In this document: positions 47,344-62,402 of the stretch, one piece after another
How positions within the stretch are numbered: the first letter of the stretch is position 1
Layout: every line of letters begins with the position of its first letter
Source of the DNA: Palaemon carinicauda
Lineage: Eukaryota > Arthropoda > Malacostraca > Decapoda > Palaemonidae
Assembly (NCBI RefSeq): GCF_036898095.1
Contig: NC_090765.1
Coordinates: 25,818,211 to 25,882,210 of the forward strand
DNA: 64,000 nt
Reading direction: 5' to 3'
The notes under the pieces: model-generated
The model's database searches: none
The model's input: the letters and a program-made list of their open reading frames with translations, nothing else
What the model was told of the DNA's origin: nothing
Made by a program: the position numbers and the translations under genes

Positions 47344-48042
47344 ATACTAAACAGTCAAATTCATCCATTTCATCAATTCCTGCACAAATATAATGAACAA
47401 ATAAGAAAGAAATGACTTCTAAAAACTCATTCCTGTTTCTATACTTCAAATCTGCCTATCTCACATCTAAATGATGCATCAAAACTAATTTGGACAGAAT
47501 TATGGTTATTGGCCCTTGATTAACATAGACCCTTGGGTGAATGTAGTTGGCTGGGTCAGGCATAAACGTCCTTATTACTTGTCAAATAGATTTTCTTTCT
47601 TGAGAAAAAAGTTTACCTTAGTATGAAACACAATATTATGAATCTAGTTTTACAATTTACGAAATATCATGATTTAGTGTAACTTGCCAGGAGTGAAGCC
47701 TGTTGGAAAGCAAGCACAGGGTTGAGACTTACATAAGGATACGGCAGTCTAAGGGGTGGGTTGCAGTCCCCCCAGGTAGGTAAATAGGTAAGGATATATC
47801 TCCAAGGTTAAGTTAGCTGGTGTTCTTGCGTTTGTTTCCCCCCTTATAAAATATGATTTTTCAGTCATAACTTTTGAAATTTTACATCCGGAAAGTCTGT
47901 CTCAACCAACTACAAAGGTTCCTAAACCCTTTCTAAAAGGATCTAAATATATAAATTACAAACAATATGGAATTTGAATATCTTGTGCATATTATATTCT
48001 AAACTGTTTGCCAACCATCTTTGGATGCAGGAACAAGAAGTG
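47344..48042. other. Unassigned DNA
   Basis: No gene or bounded repeat seen. Confidence 0.45.
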
Positions 48043-48452
48043 AAGGTACAGTTGGCTTCATGAATTTTTATTCACTTCACAGGAAACTAAAGAGACTTCT
48101 GAGAGTTGTAAATTCTGGCAAATAACTCTGTGTTTAGCAAAAGAGAAACTGTTGGCAATGCTGCCTGTAAAACAAAGTAGTTGATGAGCTTGTAATCACA
48201 CAATTGAAAGCATTATTAATAATTTTCTAAGTGCTGCTATGCAAATAACATTTTTATATACATAACTTCGTAAAATTAATACAAATGCTTTTGATCATGA
48301 GCTTACAAGATCAGTGACTTTGTTTTCAAGGAAGCACGGCTTAAGTTTCTCTTTTGCTAAACACATCGTTACCTGGTAGAATGCGGAACTGTTAGATATC
48401 TCCTTAGCTTTCTGTGTAGTGTACTGAAATTAATAAAGCCAACTGTACCTTT
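48043..48452. mobile_element. Fold-back element with ~105-bp inverted arms
   Basis: The left arm starts 'aaggtacagttggctt' (48043) and runs to about 48150 ('agcaaaagagaaact'). The right arm (about 48344-48452) is its imperfect reverse complement, ending 'aagccaactgtacctt'. The two extremes match perfectly over 16 bases and the shared 'gtttagcaaaagagaaact' marks the inner ends. Unique spacer of about 190 bases. Likely an old non-autonomous DNA transposon. Confidence 0.82.
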
Positions 48453-48849
48453 GAAATATAACTGACATTTTAAAAGTTGTCTTTTAAGATGATCTCCAAT
48501 TGGAATTAACTTGTGAATGTATCATAGATTTTTTTAATGGCCAGCTGATACTCATTTATTGAAAATAATTCAATGAGAAAGTTCCATTGGTTGAAGAAAG
48601 ACCTGATAATAAGACTAAATTTCTTAGGGGAGGGATGAGAACACACCAACCCCATTGAAAGACAACAATGGCAAATTCCCATGTTTCAAATACCTTAATT
48701 TCATTTCTTGCCATCCTGTCAGTCTGTCTTGCAAGGACAAAAACTGTACCAAATTACTGACCCACAAAACTATCGACTATACATACTTATTTGGATACAA
48801 AACAGGCATAAACAGCGTATTTTGCTGAATAACCCTTTTATTATCCTTA

Positions 48850-49150
48850 TCAGTAGATAATCTACAGTCCCAGTTGGAAAAGAAGTACGTTATAAGCACG
48901 AAGGATCCAACAGGGAAAATAGTCCTGTGAGGAAAGGAAATAAAAAAAGATAGAATAGTGTCCCTGATTGTACCCTCAAGCAAGAGAACTCTAACCTAAT
49001 ACAGCGGAAAACAGAGGCTATGGCACTACCCAAAACTTGATTTTGGAGTGTTCTATAAGAGTTGCTTACCATAGCTAAAGAGCCTCTTCTACCCTCACCA
49101 AGAAAAAGTAGCCACTGAACTATTACAGTGCAGTACCAAGATTACCACAA
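48850..49150 (-). mobile_element. SINE copy 3
   Basis: The minus strand carries the longest 5' body of the family here ('gttcagtggctactttttct', 'agagttctcttgcttgaggg') and the LINE-like tail. It lacks the 'cttgttttgttaa' middle part of copies 1 and 2, so it is internally deleted. Outer boundaries are approximate. Confidence 0.75.
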
Positions 49151-52139
<2,989 letters not shown>

Positions 52140-52743
52140 AACTAAATAAAATAGTACTGTATTCTGAAAGGAAACACCTAGTTAATCAAACTTCATTCAA
52201 GCTCATACATGATTAAGTCTGTTTTATACTGCAATGAAGTTTACCTATAGAAAATAGTACTTTCTACAACAGACTGGAGAATTTTAATCCAAATATCATA
52301 CTTTCAGAAATTAATCCTATCATCCTGCGAATCCTTGAAAAGGGTAGTGTTATGTCCAAGTTGCATTAATAGAGCAAAGGCTACCTCCCCCCCCCCAAAA
52401 AAAAAAAAACCGTCCATAAAATCTTTAGCTCTTGGAAACATTTTTTAAATATAGTACAACAATAATTATTCAGTATAAACTACAAAGTGTTTACAGCAAT
52501 CACAAAATCAAATCTACTACACTTTAATGGAAAAAAAAATCGTGCATGTTTACAAAACTTTTCTAATTCCTAGGTGCAAAAGGATAGGAAGATAATAGAC
52601 AAAGGGATAGAGAGACAGAGCACAGACAAACTTTTCTAGATGGCATGCTTCAAATAGGTAAGAATAACACAATTAACAAATACTATGACATGTCAGGAAG
52701 AGTAATGTTGATAAAGACACAACAAAACTAGGAGGTGACTTCT

Positions 52744-52945
52744 TTAAAAATAATCTATAGCTATGGTGGAGCTTGACACCTTGATGAGTTTGTCCCTGTA
52801 TAACTTCTCCGACTCCCACCGTCTGACGGGGACAGGTTTGCCGTTTCTCCGAAGACAGACTCGCAAATCGGCCTCGTCAAAGATGCTGACGGGATCGAGT
52901 TTGTGTGTATTAATCTTCTCAACCAAGTACTCCGTGTAGTGCAAC
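52744..52945 (-). CDS. RNF31: RNF31/LUBEL LDD exon, version 2 (possible last exon)
   Basis: The acceptor 'ttccttctctcag' precedes the exon at 52945. One base completes a codon from the exon ending at 61160, then the frame reads LHYTEYLVEKINTHKLDPVS, followed by FDEADLRVCLRRNG and ESEKLYRDKLIK. Vertebrate HOIP has HYKEYLVSLINAHSLDP at the same place, directly after the 'GYAGLC' motif. The domain (LDD) holds the acceptor ubiquitin for linear chain formation. The frame runs to a stop at 52744, but AAG|GTGTCA at 52780 could be a donor, matching the end of the alternative exon in position and phase. If so, the exon is 166 bases. The upper boundary is well supported; the 3' end is uncertain. Confidence 0.85.
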
Positions 52946-53068
52946 CTGAGAGAAGGAAATAGTGAAGAGGCTAACAGAAAAAGGGGAGGAAGAAAAAGCA
53001 AATAAAAAAAATACCCCTGAGGCATGCAGCCAAAGGTGTAAGAATACCTTAAAATCTAACACTTTTAC

Positions 53069-53237
53069 CTCGTTGAGTCTCTCCAGAAAGTCTTGTGGTT
53101 TCTCTCCCGGTATTCTTTTGGGCGCTTGCAAATTTTCTCGGCGAAGAACATATCTCAAATCTTCTTCACCCATGAGTGGTAGCGGGTCTAGATTAAATTT
53201 ATATACCAACCGACCCAAATATTCAAGGTAGTGTGTT
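53069..53237 (-). CDS. RNF31: RNF31/LUBEL LDD exon, version 1 (duplicate)
   Basis: Acceptor 'ttctttacag' before 53237 and donor GAG|gtaaaa after 53069; 169 bases. It starts in the same phase as the exon at 52945: one base completes the Lys codon from 61160, then THYLEYLGRLVYKFNLDPLP, MGEEDLRYVLRRENL and QDFLERLNE. It is clearly homologous to version 2 (shared HY.EYL, LDP, DLR..LRR) but much diverged. Joining it to version 2 would shift the frame and hit a stop after about eight codons. The intron between them is only 123 bases. I infer alternative use of the two. Confidence 0.85.
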
Positions 53238-53649
53238 CTGTAAAGAAGGAAGCTGGATTTTAGAGTTCTTAATTCTTTATCTTCATTCTAAGGAGCGATG
53301 AAAGGAAGCAAAATGAAAGGGTAGGCAAATTACCTTAGGAGTAGATCATTCCTTCTTTACAAAAAACACTCAATATTAAATCCTACTGATATTCCCTACT
53401 AAAACCTGACTAAACTGTATCATTTAGTGCAAAACTATGCACACTGTAGAGACCTTTAATGAAGAAGAGACAAAGCAGAACGAAGAACACAGGGAATATT
53501 TTGCAGCCCATAAAGATATTAGTTTATACTCGATTGATTATGGTAAATACAAACATCATACAAGATATTTATCATAAAGTTTAGTATTTTAGTAAACTAT
53601 TCTTGGCTAACTAGAGGAAATAAGTAAATTCAGAATATAAAACACTTTA
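53238..53649. other. RNF31 intron
   Basis: AT-rich intronic DNA between the version 1 exon and the Tigger element. Nothing else seen. Confidence 0.6.
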
Positions 53650-56147
53650 CAGTAGTACCTCAGTTTACGAGTTTCATTCATTCTGGGAGCAAGCTCGAAA
53701 CTAGAATGCAATATAAACTGTAGGAAAAATATTTCAAGAGGAATTTCATTCGATGAGTTCAACAGGTCCATAATACACATATAGGCTACACTAATTTTTT
53801 AAGACTTGTAATGCTAATTACTGAAAATTTTATAATCCCTAACATTGGAAATTAATAAGAATGAGTAATCTAATATAAAAAAAAATACTGAGAAATTAAC
53901 TTACACTTTTCCTTTGAAGAAAGTCATGGCTGGCGTATGGAAGAAGAGAGACAGAAGGAGAAGAGGGTTATAGCTTGGAAGGAGACTCTCCCTTCATGAG
54001 AACTTCTGGTGAAATATCGGGAGTTCTCTCTCTTGAACCACGTTTACTATCACTAATTGAATCCTTTAATACTTCTGAACACTTGGGTGTCTTTTTTTTA
54101 TACTTAGGTTCAACTTTCCCAAGGAACCTATCTAGAAGCAACTGACTTTGCTTTTTCTATAAAATGGCATGAAAATAAGACATTGCATTGTTAGTAAATA
54201 GATTCGCTGCTCATCTTGCCAAAGACTTATCTGGGTTATGTGTTTCTACAAAATTTTGCAGGGTTCCCCACATTTTCAATATCTCCCTTATTTTACATAA
54301 AGTGGGAGATTTGTCCCTCAGTACCTCCTCCAAAAATTAAATTTCCATTATTTTTGTTGTTGTTGTTGATGCTTCTTATGCAACACCATCAATCCCTTGG
54401 TAATTAGATGCTCACTATGTTCCTCAAGAAAATCAACGTTGTTGTCCTCGTCCACTTGCAACCCCATTGTCTTTCTCCCACAGGCACAATTCATTACCGA
54501 TTGCTTCCTGCCTGGGTTTAAATCCCTAAAAATTGCTTACAGTAAAGCACTCAGACCAGAATTTCCTCAACACAGAATTGAGGTTTCTAATGGCGACCTC
54601 TTACCAGGATTTGTCAATAATTCTCAGGTAGTTGACAATGAGGGAATGTTCTTTACAAAACTCTCACAGGGTGTGGTTGATCCCTATGGGGATCTCAAAG
54701 CATCACTTGAACATTGCTTTCGTATTCAGTTTCTTGAATCAGAGATCACATGCTAATCCATGGGTTGGATTACTGGAGTGGTGTTGGGTGGCAGGAATCT
54801 AATCCTAATGAATTTGAGTTTTTCCCTTAGGTCGTTTTCAATGTCTGGAGGATGGACAGTAATATTGTCCATTAGAAACCAGGCTTGGAGTGGAAGATTC
54901 TTTACCATAAGGTACTTTTTGATCTCATGACCAAAAACATTAATGCCTTATTGCATAAACAAAATGCAGGTCAAACATGCCTTGTTGTTTGGTGACAACA
55001 TGATGTTCAGTTGTTTCTTCTGAACCTTGCAATTCTTAAAAGATCGTGGCTTCTTCGAGTGATACACCAGGAGAGGTTTGATGTTGTAATCCCTGCTGGC
55101 ATTAGCACTAAACAACAGGGTTAGACAGTCTTTCATGGGCTTGTGACTGGGAATCCTTTTCTGTTGCTGTAATCATGGTCCTCCTGGGCATCTTCTTCCA
55201 AAAAAGACCCCTCCCGTTGAAATTGAACACTTGCTGTGGTATGTAAGACTCAGAATCCACGAACCTTTTCAAATTGGAAACAAATTCCTCTGCTGCCTTG
55301 ACATTGGAGCTCACAGCCTCACTGTGTCGCACAACACAATGAATACCAATTCTTCTCTTGTAATTCCTTGAAAATTTCTTCTTCTTTTTTGCTGACATAT
55401 TTGCCTCATTTTTCATAAGGTTAACATAGAATACTTTTGCTTTCTCACAAATAATCTTTTTGGTAATAGTATCTCCTGCTAACTGTTTTTCATAAACAAC
55501 AACTTTTCAAAGTTATCAGGAACACATAGTCATTGTTTCGTGTAAGCACTCCTTTCACAAAATTAATTGATATATCCCTTTTTCTTAAGAATTGTACAAA
55601 TCATGTATACTGTAGATTGTACATTTTTGCCAGGTTTGCCAGACACGTACAGTGTTCATGCTTCTCGATAATTTGTTTTTCATACTTCTACAGTAATCAT
55701 CTTACCAACTTTCTTAATCCTCTAAGGGGCCATTGTCATGATAGTGTACTGTTAACTTTACGATGAACAATAGTGATTACAATTCAACAATGGACACACA
55801 GTAACAACTAAAAGGAACAGTTCTAAAGACGCTCGCACGGTAATGCTTGATGCTTTTACGAGTGCTGCTCGGAGAGTGGAAGAGTTACGATCTAATAAAA
55901 TGGGGATGCAAGCTAATGCGAAAAAATGGCGTAAAAATCACGTGAACACGGCGTGAACATTGCATGGATGGAGAATGGGCACTGTGTGACAGCTTTTCTG
56001 TACATCATGTGCTACTCTCTTCAGCACTTATCCTAAAACATGCCCATACAGAGCAAAGTTTTTGCTTGCAGACCAATGCAATACACATAATCCAATTTGA
56101 ATATGCATGCTCGTATCCCAATTTACTTGTAAACCAAGGTACTACTG
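53650..56147 (-). mobile_element. Decayed Tigger element in the RNF31 intron
   Basis: 2498 bases with TA on both sides (53648-53649, 56148-56149). The left end 'cagtagtacctcagtttacg' is the reverse complement of the right end ('...gtaaaccaaggtactactg') with two or three mismatches. The transposase lies in minus orientation, the same as the host gene. It is a different family from the Tigger at 20204: the ends are unrelated beyond 'cagt'. Confidence 0.92.
54690..55430 (-). pseudogene. Tigger transposase relic
   Basis: Minus frames with homology to the transposase at 20646. IGIHCVVRHSEAVSSNVKAA and PQQVFNFNGRGLFWKKMPRR (about 55340-55190; the first catalytic Asp is replaced by Asn-Gly in this copy), LFSANASRDYNIKPLLVYHS (about 55110-55050), MDNITVHPPDIEND (about 54870, second Asp) and PPNTTPVIQPMD (about 54765, third Asp), after which a stop follows. 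Several frameshifts and stops. Clearly dead and older than the other Tigger. Confidence 0.88.
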
Positions 56148-59100
56148 TATAAAGTAAAAAAAAGTACAAAGGCCAATAAAAAGATAAAATAATCCCTATA
56201 GAAAAATAACAGGTTGTTATGATAACCTTTATTAGAAACTTGAAAACTAGTTTTTAGTCTAACAAGAGAAATCATAAATGCTATTTCTAACAAAAATAAT
56301 AGCGAATAAATGGGAGTGAAATTTAAGAAATATAGCAAGTTTTTCAAAAATACTATACTGTACACTAGGGAGATTTTCACAGTTTCACTGATAAGAATAT
56401 AATTCAGCCAAAGGGAATACAAAATATCTAAGCTTCAAAGGTAGTATGCAACCGGATTAGTCTACATCATTCAATTAAATTTGAAAGAGACTTGGACCTT
56501 ATTCGAACTACATAAGCATCCCAAACCACCATGTTAAACATCCACGTTCACATTTTGGCTAAGTTAGAAGGCTGCCATACCTTCCATGTTACTGATCAAT
56601 TGAGCTGGACCACTGTCAATCTGGAGTTCAGCTCTTTACAGAAGCTTAAATGAAAGATTTTCAATCTAACCAGCATGTCAAGAAATGTTACATTTTATAT
56701 AACTATAGATTATATCACAGAAGAGATTAATTTTTCTAATCTTGGCATTTCTGGATACAAATTATGACAAAAAAAGACCAAACAAAAAATAATGATAGAT
56801 GGAGATTAAGTAAAAAAATATTGGGTGACTTTAAAATGTAACTGGAACACCCTCTTGACATCTGGATCCATAATCACAGGTTAGAACTAGAACAACTACC
56901 ATACACTGTAGCATTTAAGGATAACAGGTAACACCACTGACTCAACCACCTGAAAAACTAGTGTCCTGTTAAGCCTTTTTCTTTGTTTACAAAGAGCCAA
57001 TTGTAAACTTACTGTACGTAAGAAAAAAGAAGAGTCTACTGCTGTACAGGGTAAGAGGTCCAATCTCAATTGGAAAAGAACCTCCAACTTCCTACTCAGT
57101 TTTGGTCAGCCACATTCACACTTGCATTAAAATTTCATATAATTTCTTTAACAACTAATGTGAAAGATATGTTTCCTTTGGGATTTCTTCTTCGATATAC
57201 TTCTTTTTTACCAAATCAACATCAACTTTACTGGGATTTTGATTTCAGCTTACTACCATTATTTACAAAGAGATCCATAAAGTTTTGCAGTGTAATTTGT
57301 CTATGAGGATATAACCAATGTTCCCTTAAAAAAGTTAAAAGTTTTCTACAGCAATCCTTAGAAATCCCAGTCACAAGTTATCTCAGTTGCCAGCAATTAA
57401 TGGTTCTTACTACATAATTATGTGACTGTAAATGCTTCGGGTAGGCTGACCTGATGGAACCTAGACATGTGTTTCACATGCTTATTTTTCTGCTAATATT
57501 AAAATACTCCATTTCATTATACAAGTGATCAGATGCGCTTCTAATAAATTATTTCATAAGTTTAATCACATAAACTATCATGAAAATTATGTAATTACTA
57601 CAATTAAAAAAAAAATATCCATAAATTAGTCAAGGGTTTTATTGGAAGACAACACAGGCTGTGAATGGAAAAAGGACCCTTGTATTTTCTATCAGTTTGA
57701 AATGCTGAAAGGAAATAAAAAGACAATCAATCTGAGGATAGCAACAAAGAATAAAATAGGGCTGATTGTGTATTCATACAAAACAACCTTAGGCAATTCA
57801 ATATCAAAATGCAGTTAAGCAGTGCTGATGGATAAGTCATGACTGGTGCATTATTTTTTCAAATAATGTACAGTATGAAAATCGATATGAAAACATTTAC
57901 AGATTAATATCACAAGCGGCAAGAACATTTTCAAGCCTCCATTGGATGCGATCCCTTTTTGTTAGTCTGAGTATCACCTATATATATTAGCTACATTATT
58001 TTGATCTTTGTACTGGATATGCCACTCCTGAAAAATCAAACTCTATGGTTAGTTCTCCCTCTCTTGGTTCACTATTCCACTGGATGTCTAATATCATAAC
58101 TAATTTTCAAAATATGGCAGGCTGTTATTCTTTCATTTATTACATATTCCCTTGGATGCTAATAAAGACTTTTGCATTGGGAAACACTAAGCTAATTGTC
58201 TCCTTAGTTCTTTTGGGGAGTTCCCGTCTTTATAATTATATCATCTTGGAATCCTACTCTAATCTTGATCATGACTCAGCAATGTTCAACTATCTGGGAT
58301 GGCAGTTAGACCTACAGGTATGCTGTTTAAAAATCCTAAAGAAAGCCTTTTGTGTTTTTATAGCTAATAATCCTGTTCCCAAAAGATATCTATCTTCTAG
58401 TCATATAAGAAAAAATCCCCTTCCATCCTTCATATAGAGCAAAAGCTTAGCTCTATTTGATAGTAGGACACATTGATTTCCATTGAACCTCAAGATAATT
58501 CCCAAAGTGATCGTCTTTCTGACTTAAATAACAACCCTTCCTTCGGTTCTTTCTTCTGGCTTTTCAACTGGCATTCATCATTCATATAAGCTGTTTTACT
58601 AGTTTTCCTTTCACTATTCAACCCAACTTTTCACTGTTCTATTAATTGTTCTGGCTGTCCTCTGACATTCCACGTCTATACTAAATATTTCCTTATTTAA
58701 ATTTCCCCATGCCACTAGCTGTTTTATCCTCCTTGTGCTTTTATTTCACCAAGGTACTAGCTGTTGCTGTATGCTCGTGTTCTACTTCTGGTTGAATGAT
58801 TTATCCCAAATATTCTGACTATTAGATTTTTCCCTTAATGGAAAGGGATACCTTTGTTCAACATATTTTGCTTCACAGTGGCATTATCCTGACTGCAATA
58901 ATTCCTTAACGGATTTACCTGTTTGGCAGCTCAAGAATCATGCTATTTATTACTTGTCCTCCCATATTTCTGATGACTTCTCTGATATAGTGGTTCCTAC
59001 CACTACCGTTTATGTCCAGATTCAGATCTAATTGCAATGAATTGTAACAAAAACTTTATAATTTCAAAAGATTCAGAGTTCCTTAGTTTTCCAGCCTTTA

Positions 59101-61159
59101 TTTTATCTAATTCCCTACCGTCATCTCCTCAAGGTCACTAAGGGTTTCAACGTATCCCATTCCTCAGTTATTATTCCACAAGGTCCCAGTTTTAGCTACC
59201 TAGGCAAGAAGAGCTTTCTTTTGTAAATATCCCTTCATTTATGTACCCTCAGTAGCCTTCCTATAAATGAAGCTACTTATCTTCAATTTTGCTATTGTAT
59301 CCCTCTTATTGCATAATAAAACTGGACAGATCTTGCTTGAATCACACAATAAAGAATCTGGAGTTAATTGGGTCCCTCTTCTTATTATGGGTTCTTTGTG
59401 CATAAACAAATTTGAAATCGTCAAGGTGGTTCTTCAAAGTTTTCTAATTCTCAAGCCCTTCAGAAGTGGCATAACTTATTATCCATTAGAACTTTGTAAA
59501 GTTATAGTTTAGGATGTAAAATACTGCCTCTGTCTCCTTCTTGATTGGAATATTCAGCGCCATTACCCTGAATCTGGGGTCGTCTTCAGTGGAACACAAA
59601 TCTTATTACATCTCTGCATAGTATATTGATTTCTACCACAATCACTTAAAAAACATTCATACTAACTTACTCCATATAGCAATATAAATTAAAATTGTTC
59701 TCTTCGGCAGTCCATCAGCTTCTAAGACAGATTTCATAAGCTGGTGGGCTCTTAGCAATCATACACACTCTACTTGGTTCACAACATGACAGTTCCAAGC
59801 ACAGAAACTGCTTATCAAATGACATCAACTCAATTGGGCGATAGTTTGCAAAGTTTAAAAACAATTCATAAAATAAATTTCATGTCTCGAAAAAATAAAC
59901 CATTCCCATATGTAAAAGTACTCTCTCCATTCCCTCTGGCTAAGTGCGTATGCATCACTTCCAGAGGGAAGGTTCTTGTGGAGTGAAAAGCTTGAGTCCG
60001 GGATTTCTCGCCCTCTGTAGTATCATGATCATCTTCATTTTCTAAATAGGCCTACACATGCAACTTTAAATTGAAGCCTTAGACTAAGTAAAATAATGGT
60101 TTGTATCTAAAAAAAAAAATGTAAGGTTTTGTAATAATCATTATAGTTTTATAATTTAACATTACAGTATTCTTAATTAACTATCATTTATATATCATGC
60201 ATAGATTAAGTCACTTATAATATAAATTAATTTTTTTCTCAAGGCGCATAAACTAGAAAATAAAGGTCTTGGTAACGATGATTTTCTCCTGTTACTTATA
60301 CTATAATCAATTTAACATTAAAGATCCTTCACTGCAATGTATATTAATTTGGCAAGCATTCTACCGATATGTAAAGAAGCCAATACTTGATCCTCTCCCA
60401 GTAGAACAATTAGGTGGTAAAACTGAATACTTTTTGTATCTGATAATAATTACAATGTTTTAATTAACTGGCCACCTATATTCTTTCAGTAAAATGAGGA
60501 ACTTGCTTTAAAACTTCAATTTACAACACAAAGTAAATATTTAAGGTATAGTTTTTCACTTTGTTTCTCTTTATATTGTTCAAGCTCTTAAAGGATTTCT
60601 TTGCAATTGACTACTTTATTTTCCCACGAAATAAAGGGAAATAAGATAAATGAGTTATGAAAAAAATTTCGAAATCAAACTAAGGTTTGTACAGAAGAGT
60701 TTTACTTAAAATTTCGAAAAAAAGTTGATAGAAATTGGCATTGAAAATATTTTATTATTGAATTGTAGATGAAACATCTCTACAGAAAAGTTCCCCAAGT
60801 TTCACAGTATCATGAACCTTCATTTTAAAAGCTTCGGGTCACACATAACTATCTCTAAACTTCTAATCTTATATGAGTTGAATGAGATATGTAATGTAAT
60901 AAACTAAATAAATACAACTTAAAATCAAAATGCTTAAACTGCAAGAGGAACAGTAGTGCTTCTTTTGGAATTCAATGGCTTTGACAAACCAATGAAAAAT
61001 ATTAATAGACTCATTCAAAACCCAACTTTTATAATCATAGTTGCCACTTAGATACACCAGAATGCAAAATCTGTAATCAGCTATAAAATCAAACCAACCT
61101 TTAAAATGAAGTTATTTACTGTATATTCTAGTTTAACGTGGGTAATAATCATGACATAC
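56148..61159. other. Large RNF31 intron, unassigned
   Basis: About 5 kb of AT-rich DNA. A plus-strand 130-codon frame (58045-58437) and the surrounding 57950-59600 region have moderate coding-like composition but frequent stops and no motif I recognise. It may be a decayed retroelement. No additional RNF31 exon was found in minus frames, though a very short exon could be missed. Confidence 0.45.
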
Positions 61160-61317
61160 TTGCAAAGTCCAGCATATCCATTAGGTACAATTCGACCACA
61201 GATGTCATCCTTCAGACCATCTGGGAGTTCCTTCTGCTCCTGCACCAGGCATAGAATTTTCGTTTTGTTAGGGTCCCTTACCTGGGTGGACTCTGTATCA
61301 TAGCTGATGCCAGCATC
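61160..61317 (-). CDS. RNF31: RNF31/LUBEL exon: LDD first part
   Basis: Acceptor 'ttattttag' before 61317 and donor TTTGCAA|gtatgt after 61160; 158 bases, ending two bases into a codon. It reads DAGISYDTESTQ, CLVQEQKELPDGLKDDICGR and VPNGYAGLCK. Vertebrate HOIP has the same order ('VMFNTE', 'CRV.EQKE.P.GLRDEACGKE', 'GYAGLC'), so I am confident of the gene. This part follows RING2 and begins the linear-chain-determining domain. An internal CAG|gtaagg (61273) looks like a donor, but the frame continues with conserved sequence past it. Confidence 0.93.
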
Positions 61318-61632
<315 letters not shown>

Positions 61633-61744
61633 CTTCAGTAGGTTCTGAAGTTGGTGGGGTTCCTTATCCCTCAGATAGAAAAGGCAATTCCGTGGGTGAT
61701 GAGCGTGAAGACCCATGCGTTCACAGTATGGTCCAACTGGGCAT
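61633..61744 (-). CDS. RNF31: RNF31/LUBEL exon: end of RING2
   Basis: Acceptor 'gtttttttag' before 61744 and donor CTGAAG|gtacaa after 61633; 112 bases. After one base that completes an earlier codon it reads [20 protein letters not shown] and then [17 protein letters not shown]. Vertebrate HOIP has 'LHGHHPRDCLFYLRDW...LQ.LLQ' here, at the junction of RING2 and the LDD. The Cys and His residues visible are of the kind that bind zinc in this region. The catalytic Cys of RING2 lies further upstream and is not in this window. The enzyme takes ubiquitin from an E2 and forms Met1-linked chains in immune and stress signalling. Confidence 0.94.
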
Positions 61745-62065
61745 CTAAAAAAACAAGGCCATATTAATCTTGATAAAAAAATTCTATTTAAACTTTACCA
61801 AACTCTTACTTATATTAGTGTTAATGAAAAAAAATATTGGCATAAAATACTTATTGGCATGAAAGGATAAAATTCACAGCTATGCATCATCCAAAAAAAA
61901 TCAATTTGAAAGCTCTATCATAATAAACAGAATTCTAATATTCTTTTTTTATTTCTATGAACCCTCTTTGATGTTCATATTGCTTTTCTCCAGAAGGTTG
62001 ATTTATCGACTTTACCCCCAAAATTTGATAAAATATTTCCCATTTTTTTTTTCTTTCAAAAGATA
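61745..62065. other. RNF31 intron, AT-rich
   Basis: Poly-A and poly-T tracts, no exon seen. The preceding RNF31 exon is not identifiable in the window. Confidence 0.55.
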
Positions 62066-62402
62066 CCGGGTTGTGGTGGCCTATGTGGCAACGTTCCTGA
62101 CTGGTTATTGCCAGACTGGGATTTGAGTCCCACTCAAAATCGTTAGTTCCTTTGCTTGCTGCAATCTCACCATCCTTTTGAGCTAAGGATGAGGGGTTTG
62201 GGGGACTCTATAGGTCTACCTGATGAGTCATCAGCAGCCCTTGCCTGGCCCTCCCTGGTTATTGCTTGGGTGGCGAGGGGGCTTGAGCACTGATCATTTG
62301 TATACAAGGTCAGTCTCTAGGACATTGTCATGCTTGATAGGGCAAGGTCACTGTCCCTTGCCTTTGCCATTTATGAGCGGCATTCAAACCTTTATGTAGC
62401 AC
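62066..62402 (+). mobile_element. tRNA-derived SINE
   Basis: The head has a polymerase III-like A box ('tggtggcctatgtggcaacg', 62074-62093) and B box ('gggatttgagtccc', about 62118-62131) at tRNA-like spacing. It is followed by a ~260-base body ('gagtcatcagcagcccttgc', 'ttgcctggccctccctgg', 'atgagcggcattcaaacc'). I recognise the body as a common decapod repeat. No LINE-like tail is evident. Confidence 0.8.

Noticed and set aside
52919..53068. Reading through the intron between the two RNF31 LDD exons as coding
   Set aside because: The sequence after GAG|gtaaaa has good donor and acceptor signals and translates into a hydrophobic stretch with no HOIP similarity.
54216..54756. Plus-strand frames in the RNF31 intron as a gene
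   Set aside because: They lie antisense to the Tigger transposase relic and have no features of their own.
61267..61275. Internal CAG|gtaagg in the RNF31 exon as the true donor
   Set aside because: Conserved HOIP-like residues (CLVQEQKELPDGL, GYAGLC) continue in frame after it, up to the donor at 61160.
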